The position numbers and the translations under genes are program-made. From Symsagittifera roscoffensis (lineage: Eukaryota; Xenacoelomorpha; Acoela; Convolutidae), in contig NC_087062.1 of assembly GCF_963678635.1 (NCBI RefSeq), positions 76,316,349 through 76,380,348 of the forward strand: DNA of 64,000 nucleotides. The letters run 5' to 3'. Below are positions 21,461 through 31,210 of this stretch, one piece after another. The notes below the pieces were generated by a model. It did not search any database. It was given only the letters and a program-made list of their open reading frames with translations, and was not told the DNA's origin. Each line of letters starts with the position of its first letter. Within the stretch, counting starts at the first letter, position 1.

Positions 21461-24400
21461 TTAAAGTTGTTTTTGAAATTCAACTTTCTTTAATATTTTA
21501 GATTGTGGGATGAATAATTTATAATTTTTACGTGGTTGATTTCTAAGTCGTGAAGACTCTCTATGTTCTGATTTGTCGATTTGTTCTTGGGGTATTATTT
21601 GTTCTGTCATTTTTCTATTCTTTCTTTCTTTTTGAGATGTATTTTGATCTAGATTTTTTGTATTGTTTTTTGTGGTGGTTGATTTTGTTATTTGGTTTTT
21701 GAGGTGAAAATCTTTTTGTTCCTTTGTTGTATTTTCCGTATGTGGGTTATTTTGAATAACTTTTAAACCTGTAAAAGAATATAATCGAGTTAGTTCGCGG
21801 AGTGCGTATTCTTTTGGATAATAAGGTAGTAGGTTATTTCGGTGTTGAACGATTTCTTTTTTGTCTGAGTCGGTGATTTTATATGTGACATCAGTGGGTT
21901 TTGCAATTATTTGGTATGGTCCTTTACGAAGGGGTTGTAATTTTTTTGAAATTCCTTTTTGAGTATTAAAATTGGGTATTAAAACAAATGTTCCAATTTT
22001 TAAATCGGAGGCTGGTGTAAAGCGTGAATTTATTTGTTCATTAATGTTTTGCCTTTGTAACAACTTTTTTGTTACTTTTTGGTAAATTTCATTGTGTTTT
22101 TTATCTCTGTTTAAAATCCATTCGGTGTGTGTACCGGAGGCTAATTTAAGAATTTGTGGGTGATGAAAATGATCTTCATCGTGTGTATGTAAAGGTAGGT
22201 TATAACAAATTGAGTCTTTATTTGGTTGACAATAACCTTGTGCGTTTTTATGAGAGTTTGCTGTAAACATTATTGGTTTGCGTGGCTTTTGGTTAAAAAC
22301 CATTTCATATGGTGACATTCCTAGAGTTGTCGTAATTTGTGAATTATATGCTAAGGGAAATAATTTGACATCTGCTGACCATTCGGTGTATCTTGTATCA
22401 TTTCCATTGATGATACATCTGAGATATTCTTGTAATGAACGGTTCATACCTTCGACTAAGCCGTTTGTCCAAGGTGCGTGAGATGTACGTGGTTTGTGTT
22501 TGATGTTATATAGATGACATAGTGTGATGATTTCGGATGAGGGTGAAATTGGTCCTTTTGTATCAAATGAAATACGGTGGTTAAAGTACAAACTTTGTCC
22601 TTTAAAATCTTGTTTTTGTGCTATTTGTTTTTGATTTGGATAAGGTTTATTCAGCTGACATACTATATAATCATTGCATAGTACTTTTATCCAAATTGGT
22701 GCATTTGGAAAATAAAATTTTTGTATGAAATTTGAATTTGTTTTCTCTGATCCAGAGTGTCCTTTAATATTTTGTGTATGTGAAATATTAAAAGCTATGA
22801 GAATCATACTTAGAGGGAGACAGGGAACTGTAGATTCATTTAATTTGTATTCTAGAAGGTCTGTGTTTTCGTTAATTGTTGTATTATTGAATTTTCGAAA
22901 ATATCGGAGGAGTGTTTTATTTCCTAAAATAGTTGTATCTGCCTTGACGGGTTTAGTTTTATATTTGTGCCATGATTTTAGTTGTCTAATTACTGGGTCA
23001 AGATTTTGGTATTGTTTCAATGTTGAAATTGTAATTGTTTTTATTGGGGGGAGAAAAATGTTTTCTATTTCTAATTTAGATAAAGGAATTGTATCAAGTG
23101 GGTCATGAAGGTCAAATATTTGATTTATTGTGTATTTTGAATCGTTTGTTTGTGGTCCTGATAAATTTATTTTATCAGTTAGGTTTTCTTTTTCAATTAG
23201 TGGAAAAAGGTCTTTTTTATGCGAGTGTTGTTTTACTCTTTTTTGTTGGGTGTTATTTTTTATCCATTGGGAATATGGGATTGGTTTAAAAGTTGATGTT
23301 CCAAGTAGGTCAACTTCATAGTGATTATTTTGACAATCTAAATAAAGTGGGAAGTGTTGTAGATTGTTTATCTGTGATTGTTCAACGTCAGTTTTTACTG
23401 CATATTTGCATTCTAGTCGGGGTGATGTTTCGTTTTTTGCAAGGTAGAATTTTATATTTTTGGGTATTTCAACTGTGGTTTTACGTGTAAGTAATTCCGG
23501 TGGCGTATTTCGACTTAATGTGTCTGGTAATGCAAGATTCTTTCCTGATGTCCAAACTATATGTAAGTTTGGGAATTTCATTAGAATTAGTTGAAATCTA
23601 TAAACTCGGTGATTTGGATTAGATTTTTGTGTAAAGAGAAAAATGATTGGTTTGTGATCTGTGAAAAGAACTGTTGGATGTTTTGATCCAAGTATCAGAA
23701 ATTCATATTCTGTAAGTGTATAGATTATGGCTGTACATTCTCTCATTAGGGTTGAGAGTCTTAGCTCTGCTTGAGTGAATAATCGAGAGTTTGCTGATAT
23801 AAGGTTCATTTTGTTTGTACCATTATGTGATTGTAATAATGCTGCGCCGATGCCAAAGTTCGAGGCATCGCACATTGCATAAAATGGTTGATTTGAATCT
23901 GGAATTGTGTTTGAAATTTGTTCAGTTAGAAGTTTTTTAATTTCTTCAAATCGTGCTTGATGTTCTGTGTTCCATTCAAAATTATTTTGTTGTCTAAGTA
24001 TATTATAAAATGGTCTTAGGTATAATTGCATTTTATAGACATATTTACTTAAAAAATTCAACATTCCAAGGAATTCTTGGATTTTCTTTTTGTTTGTTGG
24101 TGGTTGGAGTTTTTGAATAGCATCAATGCGTGATTTTAATGGGGTGATTGTTTTTCTTTCTATATTATGTCCTAAGAATTTTACTCTTGTCAAAAAGAAG
24201 TGTGATTTATCGGGGGCGGCCTTCAGATTTTCGTTCTGAAGTATTTGGTGATATTGTTCTAAAACATTGAACATTTCTTCTTTAGTCTGTGCTTGCATAA
24301 AAACATCGTCTAAATAGGTGATTGCGTTTTTCTTGAGTATTAGTGGTCGAAAAATTTTGCTCATAAAAGCTGAAAATGCTGCTGGTCCTATGGATATTCC

Positions 24401-24928
24401 ATAGAATAAGCGGTTGAATTCATACTGTTGGTTTCCAATAACAAATTGTGTTAAACGTCGCGATTGTTCATCTAATGGCATTTGATTGTATGCACTATTC
24501 ATATCTGCGGTTGTAAAGTATTTTCCGTTTATTTTTGTTAAAATAACTTGTATTGGTTCAATAGGCCAATTACACTTTGATTCATCTATGAGTGAGTTGA
24601 GGTATCTAGCGTCGAGAACGATTTTTAATGATTCTCCTTTGGCTAGAATGATAACAGGGTTGATAAATGTGTTACCTTTTGGTTGTTCTTCTTTATTTAC
24701 TGGTGAGATTATATTGTATTGTTCTAAAATATCAAGTAATCTGTTCACTTTATCGTGTAAATGAATTGGTACTTTACTTGCTCTTTGTTTTTTGAAAACT
24801 TCGTCTGGTTTTAATGGGAGATGTAGTAATGAGCTGATTTTGCCAACATCAAATTTGGATGTTGCATAGACTGATGAATATTTAATTAGCTGTTTGGCTA
24901 ATTTTTCAAATTCGTCTTGTGTTATTTG
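21461..24928 (-). CDS. pol: Reverse transcriptase, RNase H and defective integrase (pol)
   Basis: The frame continues directly from the protease frame after its TAA; no ATG lies near the RT start (a GTG is at 24,748), so it depends on readthrough or another route. RT: TADMNSAYNQ near 24,505 and YLDD near 24,316. RNase H: CDAS near 23,869, RECTA near 23,740, TDHKP near 23,659. Integrase: an HHCC-like region (ISHTQNIKGH) in which only the last Cys of the usual CxxC remains (DYIVCQLNK, Tyr in place of Cys). The core keeps the first catalytic Asp (SFDTKGP, ~22,564) and the Glu (GLVEGMN, ~22,453), but only 37 residues separate them. The segment that should carry the second Asp is missing at about 22,530, in frame. 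This copy's integrase should be inactive. The C-terminal ~330 residues are basic and typical of Gypsy integrases. Confidence 0.9.
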   Translation of the reverse strand, partial: QITQDEFEKLAKQLIKYSSVYATSKFDVGKISSLLHLPLKPDEVFKKQRASKVPIHLHDKVNRLLDILEQYNIISPVNKEEQPKGNTFINPVIILAKGESLKIVLDARYLNSLIDESKCNWPIEPIQVILTKINGKYFTTADMNSAYNQMPLDEQSRRLTQFVIGNQQYEFNRLFYGISIGPAAFSAFMSKIFRPLILKKNAITYLDDVFMQAQTKEEMFNVLEQYHQILQNENLKAAPDKSHFFLTRVKFLGHNIERKTITPLKSRIDAIQKLQPPTNKKKIQEFLGMLNFLSKYVYKMQLYLRPFYNILRQQNNFEWNTEHQARFEEIKKLLTEQISNTIPDSNQPFYAMCDASNFGIGAALLQSHNGTNKMNLISANSRLFTQAELRLSTLMRECTAIIYTLTEYEFLILGSKHPTVLFTDHKPIIFLFTQKSNPNHRVYRFQLILMKFPNLHIVWTSGKNLALPDTLSRNTPPELLTRKTTVEIPKNIKFYLAKNETSPRLECKYAVKTDVEQSQINNLQHFPLYLDCQNNHYEVDLLGTSTFKPIPYSQWIKNNTQQKRVKQHSHKKDLFPLIEKENLTDKINLSGPQTNDSKYTINQIFDLHDPLDTIPLSKLEIENIFLPPIKTITISTLKQYQNLDPVIRQLKSWHKYKTKPVKADTTILGNKTLLRYFRKFNNTTINENTDLLEYKLNESTVPCLPLSMILIAFNISHTQNIKGHSGSEKTNSNFIQKFYFPNAPIWIKVLCNDYIVCQLNKPYPNQKQIAQKQDFKGQSLYFNHRISFDTKGPISPSSEIITLCHLYNIKHKPRTSHAPWTNGLVEGMNRSLQEYLRCIINGNDTRYTEWSADVKLFPLAYNSQITTTLGMSPYEMVFNQKPRKPIMFTANSHKNAQGYCQPNKDSICYNLPLHTHDEDHFHHPQILKLASGTHTEWILNRDKKHNEIYQKVTKKLLQRQNINEQINSRFTPASDLKIGTFVLIPNFNTQKGISKKLQPLRKGPYQIIAKPTDVTYKITDSDKKEIVQHRNNLLPYYPKEYALRELTRLYSFTGLKVIQNNPHTENTTKEQKDFHLKNQITKSTTTKNNTKNLDQNTSQKERKNRKMTEQIIPQEQIDKSEHRESSRLRNQPRKNYKLFIPQSKILKKVEFQKQL

Positions 24929-26437
24929 TTAATGTTGGAAATTAAACATTGTTAAAAATTTCTGTTGATTCTCTGTGTAGTTATTTATGTTGAATGTCGG
25001 TTTGAAATATGGGGTTTTTGTAAAATAATCCGTATTTCTTTTTTCGTTACTTATTATATTATTTATGGATAATTCTTCATTAAGAATTGTGGATTGACAA
25101 ATATCTAATAATTGGAGTATATTATTTACGCGATATGCTTTTTCGTATATTGGTGATATTGTAGCGTTGGTTTCGCAATAGCCTAAAAGTCCTAAAGGTA
25201 GTGTTACTTGATAGGGTGTATTGTTGTATACATGTAGAGAAATAATATCTGAATTCGAGTTTTTCAAATATTTTATGGATGAAATTGTGATTTTGAAAAA
25301 CTTATGGATAGGTTTGAATTCAAAATCTGACATATAGAGTTGTTGTTTGTTTTGTTTTTTATCATATTGGTGAACTTGTTTTATTGAAAAATTATATATG
25401 TTTCCTGATAGTGGTTTCAGGTGTTTTCTTTGTTGGTTATATATTGGATAAAATTTTGAAAAGAATGGTGGTTGTTTGTTTAATCTTTGAAAAAATGTTA
25501 GGGATGTGTCTTTTGCTTTTGTGTATTTATCTTTGATTAGTATTTTACTGTTTAATATGTTGATTGTTGGTATATATTTAGAGATAAATGGTATTCCAAT
25601 GATATTGTGTTTAATGTCAGTGATATGGAATATTTGTTTAAATGGTTTAGTTAAAATTTTATTTTGCTCCATTGTTCTTGTGGGGAGAAGAAATAATTGA
25701 ATTTTTCCATAGTTTACCAATGTTGATCCTTGTGCTGTTGCTAGTTTACTGGAGGTTTCAAGAGGTGTTAGCTTTGGGTGTAAGGTTTTTATTTCATTCC
25801 ATGTGGGAATGTTTATTATATTTGATTCTGCTCCTGAATCAATTAGAAAATCAATTTCAAGATCTGGTGGTTGAAATTCTTTGCTTCTTGGACTTTCTAA
25901 AAGAAATGGTATTGTCCAAATTTTTTCTTTGGGTTGTTCTTTTTGTATGTTTTGATAGATGTAATTTGTATTCAAGCATTTTGTTTTGTCATTCTCATTG
26001 GGTTGATTTGTAGTGTTAATTTCATTAGTTTTTTGCGTCGTCGGTGTGGAATGGATGGGTTCAATATAATAATTGTGAAGGAGTTCTGATTGATTTTCAT
26101 ATATGTGTGATGAAAATGGTTGTTCATATATAATAGGTTCATAGTCATTTTCGACTGCTATCATATTGATGGAGATAGTGTTTTCTGTTTCACTTTCTGA
26201 GTCTGATGATTCACAGTTTATTTGATTGAGTTGTAACATATCATTTACTGTGTCGTCAATACCTGGAGGGTCTGATGTTGTTTCTGGATTTAATTGTACT
26301 TGATTTATATTCCTTTGATGTTTAGGTGTACTACTTCTATGGCGATTATTAGAATTATTATAATGGTTATTATTCCTGTGTGGTGATTGGGAATAATTTC
26401 TATAACGATTATTTAACTTGAATGTCGATTTTGTGAA
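24929..26437 (-). CDS. pro: Retropepsin-type aspartic protease (pro), -1 frame to gag
   Basis: The frame is open from 26,437 to TAA at 24,929-24,931; its first ATG is at 26,239 (436 residues from there). The catalytic motif FLIDSGAESNIIN lies near 25,840, with a downstream NIIGIPFISKYIP stretch that fits the second conserved region of retropepsins. A 25-nt overlap with gag (26,413-26,437) in the -1 direction allows a Gag-Pro fusion by frameshifting, but I see no canonical X XXY YYZ heptamer in it. The TAA at the end is in frame with the following RT region. The role would be cleavage of Gag and Pol. Confidence 0.85.
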   Translation of the reverse strand, partial: FTKSTFKLNNRYRNYSQSPHRNNNHYNNSNNRHRSSTPKHQRNINQVQLNPETTSDPPGIDDTVNDMLQLNQINCESSDSESETENTISINMIAVENDYEPIIYEQPFSSHIYENQSELLHNYYIEPIHSTPTTQKTNEINTTNQPNENDKTKCLNTNYIYQNIQKEQPKEKIWTIPFLLESPRSKEFQPPDLEIDFLIDSGAESNIINIPTWNEIKTLHPKLTPLETSSKLATAQGSTLVNYGKIQLFLLPTRTMEQNKILTKPFKQIFHITDIKHNIIGIPFISKYIPTINILNSKILIKDKYTKAKDTSLTFFQRLNKQPPFFSKFYPIYNQQRKHLKPLSGNIYNFSIKQVHQYDKKQNKQQLYMSDFEFKPIHKFFKITISSIKYLKNSNSDIISLHVYNNTPYQVTLPLGLLGYCETNATISPIYEKAYRVNNILQLLDICQSTILNEELSINNIISNEKRNTDYFTKTPYFKPTFNINNYTENQQKFLTMFNFQH

Positions 26438-29400
26438 TTATTTCGTGATCTGTTTTGGTAATTATTGTTTGGTCTGTTATAGTTCGATCTATTATATGAG
26501 TTATTCCTTGATCGATTGTTCGGGTAATTCTGGTTTCGGTTGTTTGAATAACTTCTATTCCGATTATTTGAGTAGTTTCTATTCCTATTGTATGATGAAT
26601 TTCGTGATTGATTGTTTGGATAGTAATTATTTCTTGATTGGGAATTAGATCTAGAAACAAATCGTGTTGTATTTGAATTTGATCTGGAGTAGTTATTTCG
26701 ACTATTTGGTCTATTGTAGTGATTTTGTGATGAATTTTGCGTATTTCTTCGTTCTGGTGATCTTCCTCTATAACTTGAGTTATATGGTGATTGATTTCTT
26801 GTATAATTTGTATTGTTCGGGAGTGGTTTTCCTGAACTGTTGTTGCTGTACACAGTTTTGTTCGGTAGATTTTGATCTTTTTTCATGTATTGATAGAATG
26901 ATTTATTTGGTTCTTTATATTTTTGAGGTTTATTTTGATTGTCTTGCTGTTTTTGTCTACATTCAGAAATACTATGTCCGTATCGTCGGCAATAATTACA
27001 CCATTTTTTGAAAGATGGTTTGCCTTTAAAGTTTGGGTGTTTTTCGTAAATATTGAGTATTTCAGTGATTTTTTCAACGAGGTCTGTATCTGATTCCTGT
27101 ATATTGTTGATACTTGTGGTATTTGTTTCGATTCGGTTAACGTATTGTAATTTCAGATTTTCTGTTTCTTCGAGTTTCATTGTGATTTCTGCTTGTTCTA
27201 GTTTGTCTACTAGTTTTCGGAAATCTAAATCGGGTTCTCGAATTGAAGAAGGATGGGATGCTCTCTTTTTTATTGCTATTTTTCTTAATTGCGGTGTTAA
27301 GGTCATCATTAAGATTTCTGTCATCTTTGTGTTTTTATAGTCGTGTGTATTTAATGAATATGCTTTTCGAACTAGTGTTTCGATGCGTACTGCTAATTGC
27401 TTGATGGTTTCATTTGGTAATCTGCGAATTTCATTACATAAAACTCTTTGTTGTTGTTTGTTTCTTTCGGAGTCAAACATTTTTGAAAATTCTTGTGTGA
27501 ACCTTTTCCAATTTGATTTTATTTCTATAGGCAATACTGAAAACCATTTTTGGGCTGCGCCGTCTAAAGTTGTTTGTATCAACGCTGTGCGTCGATGTAT
27601 CCAGTTTTGATGTAGTGGCGTATTAATTGGTTCAGGTCCTATATTTAAAATCAAATTTGCTGTTACTGCATTTAAATAGTCTTCTACAGAATATTCAGGG
27701 TCTGTTCCTGTGAATACCATTAAAGGTTTATTTGATGTTATTGATGATCCACCCATAAGGTATGGATTCATTGTCATTTGTAATGATTCTGCTGCATTTG
27801 GCATTTGAGAAAAATTTGAAAGTTGATTTCTTGTTATTTCGTGTTGTTGAAGATAATATGGGAGTGGTATTTCATTTTGCATTTGTGTCGGTTGATACGA
27901 GTGTGTGATCATTGGGTTTTGTTGCTGAATTGGTTGAAAATATTGTGTATTAATTGGGTTTTGTTGTTGAATTGGTTGTTGATTTTGTGTATCTATCGGT
28001 TGTGGAGAAAAAATTCTATGATTTGTATGTGGTTTCTGTACTCCTTGTCCACGATATTCTTGATTATATGGTGCAAATATATCTGGTTGTAAAAAATCAT
28101 CATCTGAGGATAAGTAATCCATTTGATAAGATGTTTGTTTTTTATTTTGTTGAAAAAATGGATAGTTTTCACTACGATCCTGTGAAGGATGTAAATTTGT
28201 TTGAAAGTTTACTGAATTAGTTTGTGCCATTGGGTTATCCCAGTTTCGAGATCTTGTATAATTATTAAAATTTTTTCGTGGGGGATAATTTGTTTTTGAT
28301 GGATGTGTGTAATTATAATTATGTTCTGCAAAATTGTTTCTAGTGAACGTTTTACGTGTTTTTGACGGTATTGTCATGGGTCTGTATGTTTGATAATCCA
28401 AGTGTGAATATTTTGGGGCAACCGAAGGTTTAACGGTTGATTGTAAGGTTACTTGTGTTTGTGAAGGGTTTGTATTTCTTGGTGTTGTTAAATTTGGACG
28501 TATTGGTGAAATACTTTGTTGTGTAGTTGTTGTGTGTACGATTTCTTCATTTATGAAGTGTGATGGTGTCTGGATATCTTGTTGAGTGAGATTTCTAGTT
28601 CCATTGAGGTTTTCATTGTGTATGACTGTGGAGTTTAAACTATTATTTTGCATATCAGGTAAAAATGTATTATAGTTTAATGGTGTTGCATCAATGGTTA
28701 ATGGTATTACTCTTACATAATCTCTTACATAAGATATTGTACTTATTGCTTGACTTGAGATTGATTGTGGGAAGTTTATGAATGCGGGATGAGACCATTC
28801 GGGGTCCCAAACATAGTCTGATTGTTCTGTGATGGCAGTATCATCGTTTGAGTTTTGGGGTCTAAAATTTTTTCTTGCTTGTGAAATTAAATCAATATTA
28901 TGTGTAAAATAATCTATTATGAACCATGCCAAAATTTTTTGTAAGTCGTGTTTTGTATGTTGTGAAACTTCATCTTTCGTGAAATTTTCTTTAATTATAT
29001 TTAGAAAACTAGAGAGTAGTGTGATTTCATGTCGTACTCTTATATGTTTAGATGTTTCTGTCGGTGAAACATTTGTGATTTGGATTTCGTTTTCTAATAT
29101 CGAGATATAACTATATATTATTGCAAAAACTTCATTGGTGAATATGGAGTTTGCTCTTTGTGAGTTATGATATTGTATGCTTTTTATATATTCTAAGAAT
29201 ACTTTTGAGAATTCTAAATCAAGGTCGTCTGTTTGAATTACATATTTGCTGTGATTCTGGTTTGGTGAGTTGAATTCTATGGAGTAGATTCCGTATTGTT
29301 GTGTTAAGTTACATATATCTTTCAAATAGTGATCGATAATTTGTCTTTTGATTTTTACATCTAGGAACTCTGTTTTACATGGACTGATTCCGGGTTCAAA

Positions 29401-29523
29401 CAAATTTAAGAGTAAATTTTTGCAAAATATATGCTGTCCTCTATCAGTGGTTGCATCTACGATAAAGGGGAAGATATCATCATCATCTGGACTTTCTTCA
29501 CCTGGGGTGTGTGTTGAGCTCAT
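26413..29523 (-). CDS. gag: Gag polyprotein with CCHC zinc knuckle
   Basis: 1,036 residues from ATG 29,523. The N-terminal ~550 residues are low in recognisable motifs and include a Gln/Pro-rich repeat (PIQQQNP occurs twice) around residues 510-560. A retrotransposon-gag-like helical region follows (SVEDYLNAVT, LDGAAQKWFSVLP, FTQEFSKMFDSERNK). A CCHC knuckle, CNYCRRYGHSISEC, lies near 27,000. The last ~130 residues are a low-complexity Arg/Asn/Ser/Tyr tail (NRNRNYSNN repeats) that should bind RNA. Gag is long for the family. Its stop is TAA at 26,413-26,415, and the protease frame overlaps it in -1. It should form the virus-like core. Confidence 0.9.
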   Translation of the reverse strand: MSSTHTPGEESPDDDDIFPFIVDATTDRGQHIFCKNLLLNLFEPGISPCKTEFLDVKIKRQIIDHYLKDICNLTQQYGIYSIEFNSPNQNHSKYVIQTDDLDLEFSKVFLEYIKSIQYHNSQRANSIFTNEVFAIIYSYISILENEIQITNVSPTETSKHIRVRHEITLLSSFLNIIKENFTKDEVSQHTKHDLQKILAWFIIDYFTHNIDLISQARKNFRPQNSNDDTAITEQSDYVWDPEWSHPAFINFPQSISSQAISTISYVRDYVRVIPLTIDATPLNYNTFLPDMQNNSLNSTVIHNENLNGTRNLTQQDIQTPSHFINEEIVHTTTTQQSISPIRPNLTTPRNTNPSQTQVTLQSTVKPSVAPKYSHLDYQTYRPMTIPSKTRKTFTRNNFAEHNYNYTHPSKTNYPPRKNFNNYTRSRNWDNPMAQTNSVNFQTNLHPSQDRSENYPFFQQNKKQTSYQMDYLSSDDDFLQPDIFAPYNQEYRGQGVQKPHTNHRIFSPQPIDTQNQQPIQQQNPINTQYFQPIQQQNPMITHSYQPTQMQNEIPLPYYLQQHEITRNQLSNFSQMPNAAESLQMTMNPYLMGGSSITSNKPLMVFTGTDPEYSVEDYLNAVTANLILNIGPEPINTPLHQNWIHRRTALIQTTLDGAAQKWFSVLPIEIKSNWKRFTQEFSKMFDSERNKQQQRVLCNEIRRLPNETIKQLAVRIETLVRKAYSLNTHDYKNTKMTEILMMTLTPQLRKIAIKKRASHPSSIREPDLDFRKLVDKLEQAEITMKLEETENLKLQYVNRIETNTTSINNIQESDTDLVEKITEILNIYEKHPNFKGKPSFKKWCNYCRRYGHSISECRQKQQDNQNKPQKYKEPNKSFYQYMKKDQNLPNKTVYSNNSSGKPLPNNTNYTRNQSPYNSSYRGRSPERRNTQNSSQNHYNRPNSRNNYSRSNSNTTRFVSRSNSQSRNNYYPNNQSRNSSYNRNRNYSNNRNRSYSNNRNQNYPNNRSRNNSYNRSNYNRPNNNYQNRSRNNSQNRHSS

Positions 29524-29965
29524 TTTTTCGTTTGATGACTGTTAATATGTAATTATCAATGTGTCTAATTGGTTGATTCCAATTGTATAAATGTACTGGT
29601 TTGTGTTTATATTGCTTTTTTATTCTTCTTTTTCCTCTTTTTGATGAATTTGAAGTTGTTTCTGAGTCGGAAAAATATAATTGATCGTGAATGGGGCAAT
29701 TTTTATCTATAGATTCTTTTAATTTATAAAGTTCGTCTAAACTGCTGGTTTCTGATTCTGAAAATGCGTTGCGGTTTTTGGAAAATCTTTTTCGTGTAAT
29801 TTGTCTTTGTTTGGTTATTATTTTTCTTTTTAGTGTTTGTCGTTTTGTTCTGATATATCCAACTGTTTGTGTGTGTGGTGTGATTACAAGATCGTATTTT
29901 TTGTTATCTATTTCACAATTGTGTAAAACGATTGTTTGTTTATTTCCTAGGTTTTTAAATGACAT
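29498..29965 (-). CDS. 155-residue basic accessory ORF upstream of gag
   Basis: Starts at ATG 29,965 and ends at TGA 29,498, overlapping the gag start by 26 nt in another frame. Strongly basic stretches (IRTKRQTLKRKIITKQRQIT, KRGKRRIKKQYKHK) flank an acidic-serine segment (SESETSSLDELYK). This is the composition of an RNA-binding or nuclear regulatory protein, but I recognise no domain and the resemblance is only compositional. As the first ORF of the genomic RNA it would be translated before gag, so gag would need leaky scanning, reinitiation or a separate transcript. Confidence 0.7.
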   Translation of the reverse strand: MSFKNLGNKQTIVLHNCEIDNKKYDLVITPHTQTVGYIRTKRQTLKRKIITKQRQITRKRFSKNRNAFSESETSSLDELYKLKESIDKNCPIHDQLYFSDSETTSNSSKRGKRRIKKQYKHKPVHLYNWNQPIRHIDNYILTVIKRKNELNTHPR

Positions 29966-30480
29966 AAGGTTTAGGATGACGGATGCAAAAGGTTGTTAAA
30001 TGATTTCTATTACTTAGACTGTTAGTCCTTACGATTTTTTGGTTAGCCTAACCTGGGTCTATTTGTTCAGGGTTGGGGAGAAAAGTATATCGATTCCGAA
30101 GAATGATTTTATACTTTCTCGTGGCTAGTATAAGCTAAGGTGTTAACTTACTTAATCTTACTTAAGGGTAGTGATTGTGTTCAGGGTTGGAGAATAGTAA
30201 ATCGATCCACAAGGTTCAGGTATAATTAGAACGCGAGTAGTTCGTTAGATACTATTTTAAACTTACTAAGTTTAAGATTTATCCTGGGTCTGGTAAGAGG
30301 GGGGATCAAGTGAAGGATGAATAACCGAAGTTCTTCACTGTTTATCCTAATTTGAATGATTAGTTTTGTTCAAAAATTTCTGTTAGTCCTGGGTTTTTAG
30401 AAAGGGTTGGATAGTGAATCGACGTTTGAGGTCGTTAGACACTAGCTAAGTGGGTGGGGGAGAACAAAATTGTTCTTTTT

Positions 30481-30606
30481 GATCCAAGGAGAGGCCTTGA
30501 TGATCAAGTTTTAAATTTAATTAAATAGAAAATGATTTAAGATCCAAGGATAAGCCTTGATGATCTGATTTTAAATTTAAGTGAATTTAAGTTTAAAATG
30601 ATTTAA
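30481..30606. repeat. 60-bp tandem duplication in the leader
   Basis: GATCCAAGGAGAGGCCTTGA and GATCCAAGGATAAGCCTTGA start two adjacent ~60-bp units that both run on into TGATC, TTTTAAATTTAA and AATGATTTAA. Confidence 0.7.
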
Positions 30607-31192
30607 ATTTGTGTAGAGAAAAGATTTAGTGTTTTTATGATATTAGTGAGCTTATGAATGCTGTTATGTTTAGGTGATGAAGCTGGAACAACAGGATGAT
30701 TTATAGTTACTAACCATTTATTGTCATGCTACTAATTTTTATTTTGATTTTTCAATAAATATTTTTCAAACATGTTTTGTATATTACTGTAGAATTTAGG
30801 AAAACGATCTGAGATCTCCTTATCAATCGTTATTGAATATTAATAATTTGGTTTAGCGCCTGAAATGATTTTGAAGATTGACTTCAAGATTTTATGTTTG
30901 CAAATGAAAATCTAAATTCATTGCTAGTAGTACTCTAAATACAAAAGTTTGTGTTGGCTTTTGCCGAACTATCATATAACTATATGGTAAGTTTCTACTT
31001 TGTCGTATGTCGTCTCTGGTTCGAGGTCTTCTTGCAATTCCGGGTAGTTTTCTTATCGTTCGGAATATTGGCTTTGATCTATTGAGTCGTAGAGACATTT
31101 CGATTAAATTATCGTCGTGTAACATTTTAAAAATGTTTTGTCTAAATTCTAATCTATTTTTGGTTAATTCTAAGCTATTAAGGTCTTGTTCG

Positions 31193-31210
31193 AGACTTAT
31201 GGTCGCACCA
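31193..31210 (-). promoter_or_regulatory. Primer-binding site
   Basis: Two bases after the 5' LTR the sense strand reads TGGTGCGACCATAAG. The TGG complements the CCA end of a tRNA, and the position is standard. Reading on the plus strand, the preceding bases include a TTCGAG T-loop-like sequence, but spacing is one base off a normal tRNA, so I do not name the primer tRNA. Confidence 0.65.

Noticed and set aside
10600-24931. Non-standard genetic code (TAA or TAG as sense)
   Set aside because: The host exons of FAM227 and the secreted protein have no in-frame TAA or TAG and use TAA/TGA as plausible stops, so the in-frame stops belong to mobile elements only.
26409-26660. 83-codon minus-strand frame
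   Set aside because: Alternative phase of the low-complexity gag tail, full of Ile/Thr repeats.
29510-29530. A AAA AAT heptamer at the 155-residue ORF/gag overlap as a -1 frameshift site
   Set aside because: Gag lies in the +1 phase and the -1 phase meets TGA at once.
13357-29999. Many plus-strand frames inside the LTR element
   Set aside because: They lie antisense to gag, pol, env and the accessory ORFs and carry the hydrophobic Leu/Phe/Val bias expected from reading A/C-rich genes backwards.
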